From: Cytophagales bacterium
GTDB lineage: Bacteria > Bacteroidota > Bacteroidia > Cytophagales > ES-bin-26
Direction of reading: 5' to 3'
Length of the DNA: 5,456 nt
Assembly (NCBI GenBank): GCA_014379925.1
Contig: JACMKY010000256.1
Coordinates: 1 to 5,456 of the forward strand
The translations under genes and the position numbers were made by a program. The first letter of the stretch is position 1; the number at the start of each line of letters is the position of its first letter. The notes below the pieces were generated by a model. That model was given only the letters and a program-made list of their open reading frames with translations. It was not told the origin of the DNA and did not search any database. Of the stretch, positions 5,287-5,456 are shown in pieces.

Positions 5287-5456
5287 GAGGCCCCTCCCCT
5301 TCTGAAAGGCACGTCTGGCGGCTCTTTTCTTCGCTGGTTGGCGGGCGTGAATCAGCCAACTGCGGCTCCCAACTGAACATCCCTGGCCACCGGGAAAGTG
5401 GTTGGCAAACCACGCGCTGCTTAATTTTTCGTTTCGCCGGGTTTTTTGCGCCCGTA
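5287..5456. other. Right-end intergenic stretch with further hairpins, no supportable gene
   Basis: No recognisable protein is encoded here on either strand. Two more stems are visible: GTTGGC (5337-5342) with GCCAAC (5355-5360), and GTGGTT (5398-5403) with AACCAC (5408-5413) around a GGCA loop. The word GGTTGGC occurs at 5336-5342 and 5400-5406. TAATTTTT at 5422-5429 resembles a plus-strand -7 box, with a TTG 17 bases upstream (5402-5404), so a gene could begin beyond the right edge. I could not match the region to a known RNA family. Confidence 0.3.

Noticed and set aside
5257..5373. A plus-strand frame reading NEAPPLLKGTSGGSF, ending at a TGA at 5371-5373
   Set aside because: It follows a stop at 5242-5244, has no ATG, GTG or TTG early in the frame, and is too short to support.
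5262..5455. A minus-strand open frame entering from the right edge and ending at a TGA near 5262
   Set aside because: About 64 codons are visible, with no family motif, and the stretch is full of palindromes and hairpins. Not enough support for a partial gene.
5330..5456. Possible structured RNA (tmRNA, RNase P RNA, SRP RNA, cobalamin or TPP riboswitch)
   Set aside because: The hairpins are there, but none of the conserved core words of these families could be found.

Overview
The window looks like chromosomal DNA from a GC-rich Bacteroidota bacterium, most likely of the Cytophagales type (genus not determinable). The main evidence is a C-terminal sorting domain of the gliding-motility/type IX secretion class at the left edge. 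Supporting evidence is the weak or absent Shine-Dalgarno signals, promoter candidates of the Bacteroidota form TTG-N19/20-TAnnTTTG, a patatin fused to an outer-membrane barrel of Bacteroidota character, and the CD225/DUF2752 pair. No tRNA, rRNA, CRISPR array, insertion sequence or phage gene was seen.

Left part (1-976): the 3' end of a large secreted or surface protein carrying a type B T9SS sorting domain, then a small stand-alone CoA-binding protein (569-928). The latter converges with a ketoacyl-ACP synthase III gene on the minus strand (977-1978). The 48 bp between their stops is almost filled by an AGGTTAC-based repeat that forms a 10-bp inverted repeat, probably acting as a terminator for both genes.

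Middle (1979-4453): the KAS III gene is divergent from a 770-residue patatin-like phospholipase with a signal peptide, a POTRA-like region and a C-terminal Omp85-type barrel. The 162 bp between their start codons holds a good candidate promoter for the KAS III gene. No convincing promoter was found for the patatin.

Right part (4454-5456): a two-gene minus-strand operon converges on the patatin, with stop codons 20 bp apart. Its first gene encodes a small CD225/dispanin (IFITM-like) two-helix membrane protein and its second a DUF2752 membrane protein. They overlap by 4 bases (GTGA), so translation is probably coupled. The last ~290 bp carry several palindromes and hairpins but no supportable gene.

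Three of the five complete genes can be linked loosely to lipids and membranes (KAS III for acyl chain initiation, patatin for acyl ester hydrolysis at the outer membrane, CD225/DUF2752 in a membrane), but they are in separate transcription units and no joint pathway is claimed. The least understood and most interesting element is the CD225-DUF2752 operon.
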